Made by a program: the position numbers and the translations under genes. Positions 32,950-33,166 of a DNA stretch of 33,166 nucleotides are shown here, in pieces. The notes below the pieces were generated by a model that was not told the DNA's origin, searched no databases, and saw nothing but the letters and a program-made list of their open reading frames with translations. Position 1 is the first letter of the stretch. Every line of letters begins with the position of its first letter. This DNA is from JBHIFB01 sp046760905 (GTDB lineage Bacteria > Gemmatimonadota > CAZMKB01), in the NCBI GenBank assembly GCA_046760905.1, contig JBHIFB010000018.1, forward strand, positions 1-33,166. Reading direction: 5' to 3'.

Positions 32950-33166
32950 TTAAGGGCTCGGGTCCCGGTCCATTCCCAACACGCTTTTGGTTTCCATGAC
33001 ATCCACCCAGACGAGGAAGGTATTCCCCAGATCGTCGATTGCGAAGTCGGGCTGATTTACCGTGCCTATTGGCGGGGGAACCGATGCGGGGCCTGTTCCT
33101 GTCCATGTCGATCCGTTATAGTAGCCGTAGTAAAGTTCCCCGCGTCCTGAACTGTAATCGACCCAT
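32950..33166 (-). CDS. Partial beta-propeller-like protein, C-terminal end
   Basis: The minus strand is open from the window edge (first full codon at 33165) to TAA at 32952-32950, 71 residues. The translation looks like a secreted propeller or BNR-like protein. ELYYGYYNGSTWTGT is followed by INxPDFAIDD-type spacing (NQPDFAIDDLGNTFLVWVDV), in which D-x-x-G-N-x-x-x-V-W is a usual blade ending. The gene converges on the M14 peptidase gene. The remainder lies outside the window. The other minus frames across this stretch give no such pattern. Confidence 0.6.
   Translation of the reverse strand, partial: WVDYSSGRGELYYGYYNGSTWTGTGPASVPPPIGTVNQPDFAIDDLGNTFLVWVDVMETKSVLGMDRDPSP

Overview
The window looks like chromosomal DNA from an uncultivated, diderm bacterium of the FCB (Fibrobacteres-Chlorobi-Bacteroidetes) type. 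This rests on several signs: a FlgD/T9SS-like C-terminal tail (NYPNPFNPST) on a secreted repeat protein, carboxypeptidase-regulatory-like repeats, a multidomain secreted M14 peptidase, a Haem_bd-type protein and an AlgE-like outer-membrane barrel. The sequence alone does not fix a phylum. GC content is moderate, near 50% by eye. Coding density is high. Almost everything is on the + strand; the only exception is a partial gene at the right edge. I see no transposase, phage gene, rRNA or CRISPR.

Region 1 (about 1-14,800) is a long co-directional cell-surface block. It holds two GT4 glycosyltransferases, an MsbA-like ABC exporter and two divergent APH-fold kinases. These are followed by a sulfatase-superfamily enzyme with Thr where Cys/Ser is expected, a mono-haem Haem_bd protein and an AlgE-like barrel. 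Two secreted proteins built from 88-residue repeats end the block. The sulfatase-like enzyme and the barrel share a tandem DUF5666-like domain pair that is absent from the other genes. I infer a pathway that builds, phosphorylates, exports and modifies a surface glycoconjugate. It is the best candidate here for an undescribed system.

Region 2 (about 14,800-21,640) is housekeeping with three tRNA genes. It carries tRNA-Gly(CCC), an SLH-like secreted protein, der, plsY, gpsA, a MerR-like regulator, tRNA-Pro(GGG), surE, a DedA/YqaA membrane protein, tRNA-Pro(CGG), acylphosphatase and apt. Each tRNA lies directly upstream of a protein gene.

Region 3 (about 21,650-24,460) is a redox module: a DUF362 protein with a Tat-like signal, a NapH-NapG-like polyferredoxin fusion and a small two-CW Cys protein.

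Region 4 (about 24,500-29,680) is an osmotic-stress module. It has an MscS channel, a DUF5752 protein with an internal duplication, the one-step trehalose synthase TreT and the two-step OtsB/OtsA pair.

Region 5 (about 29,690-33,166) has a consensus sigma70-type promoter driving a 1029-residue secreted M14 metallopeptidase. It faces the 3' end of a beta-propeller-like gene on the minus strand that appears truncated by an in-frame stop.
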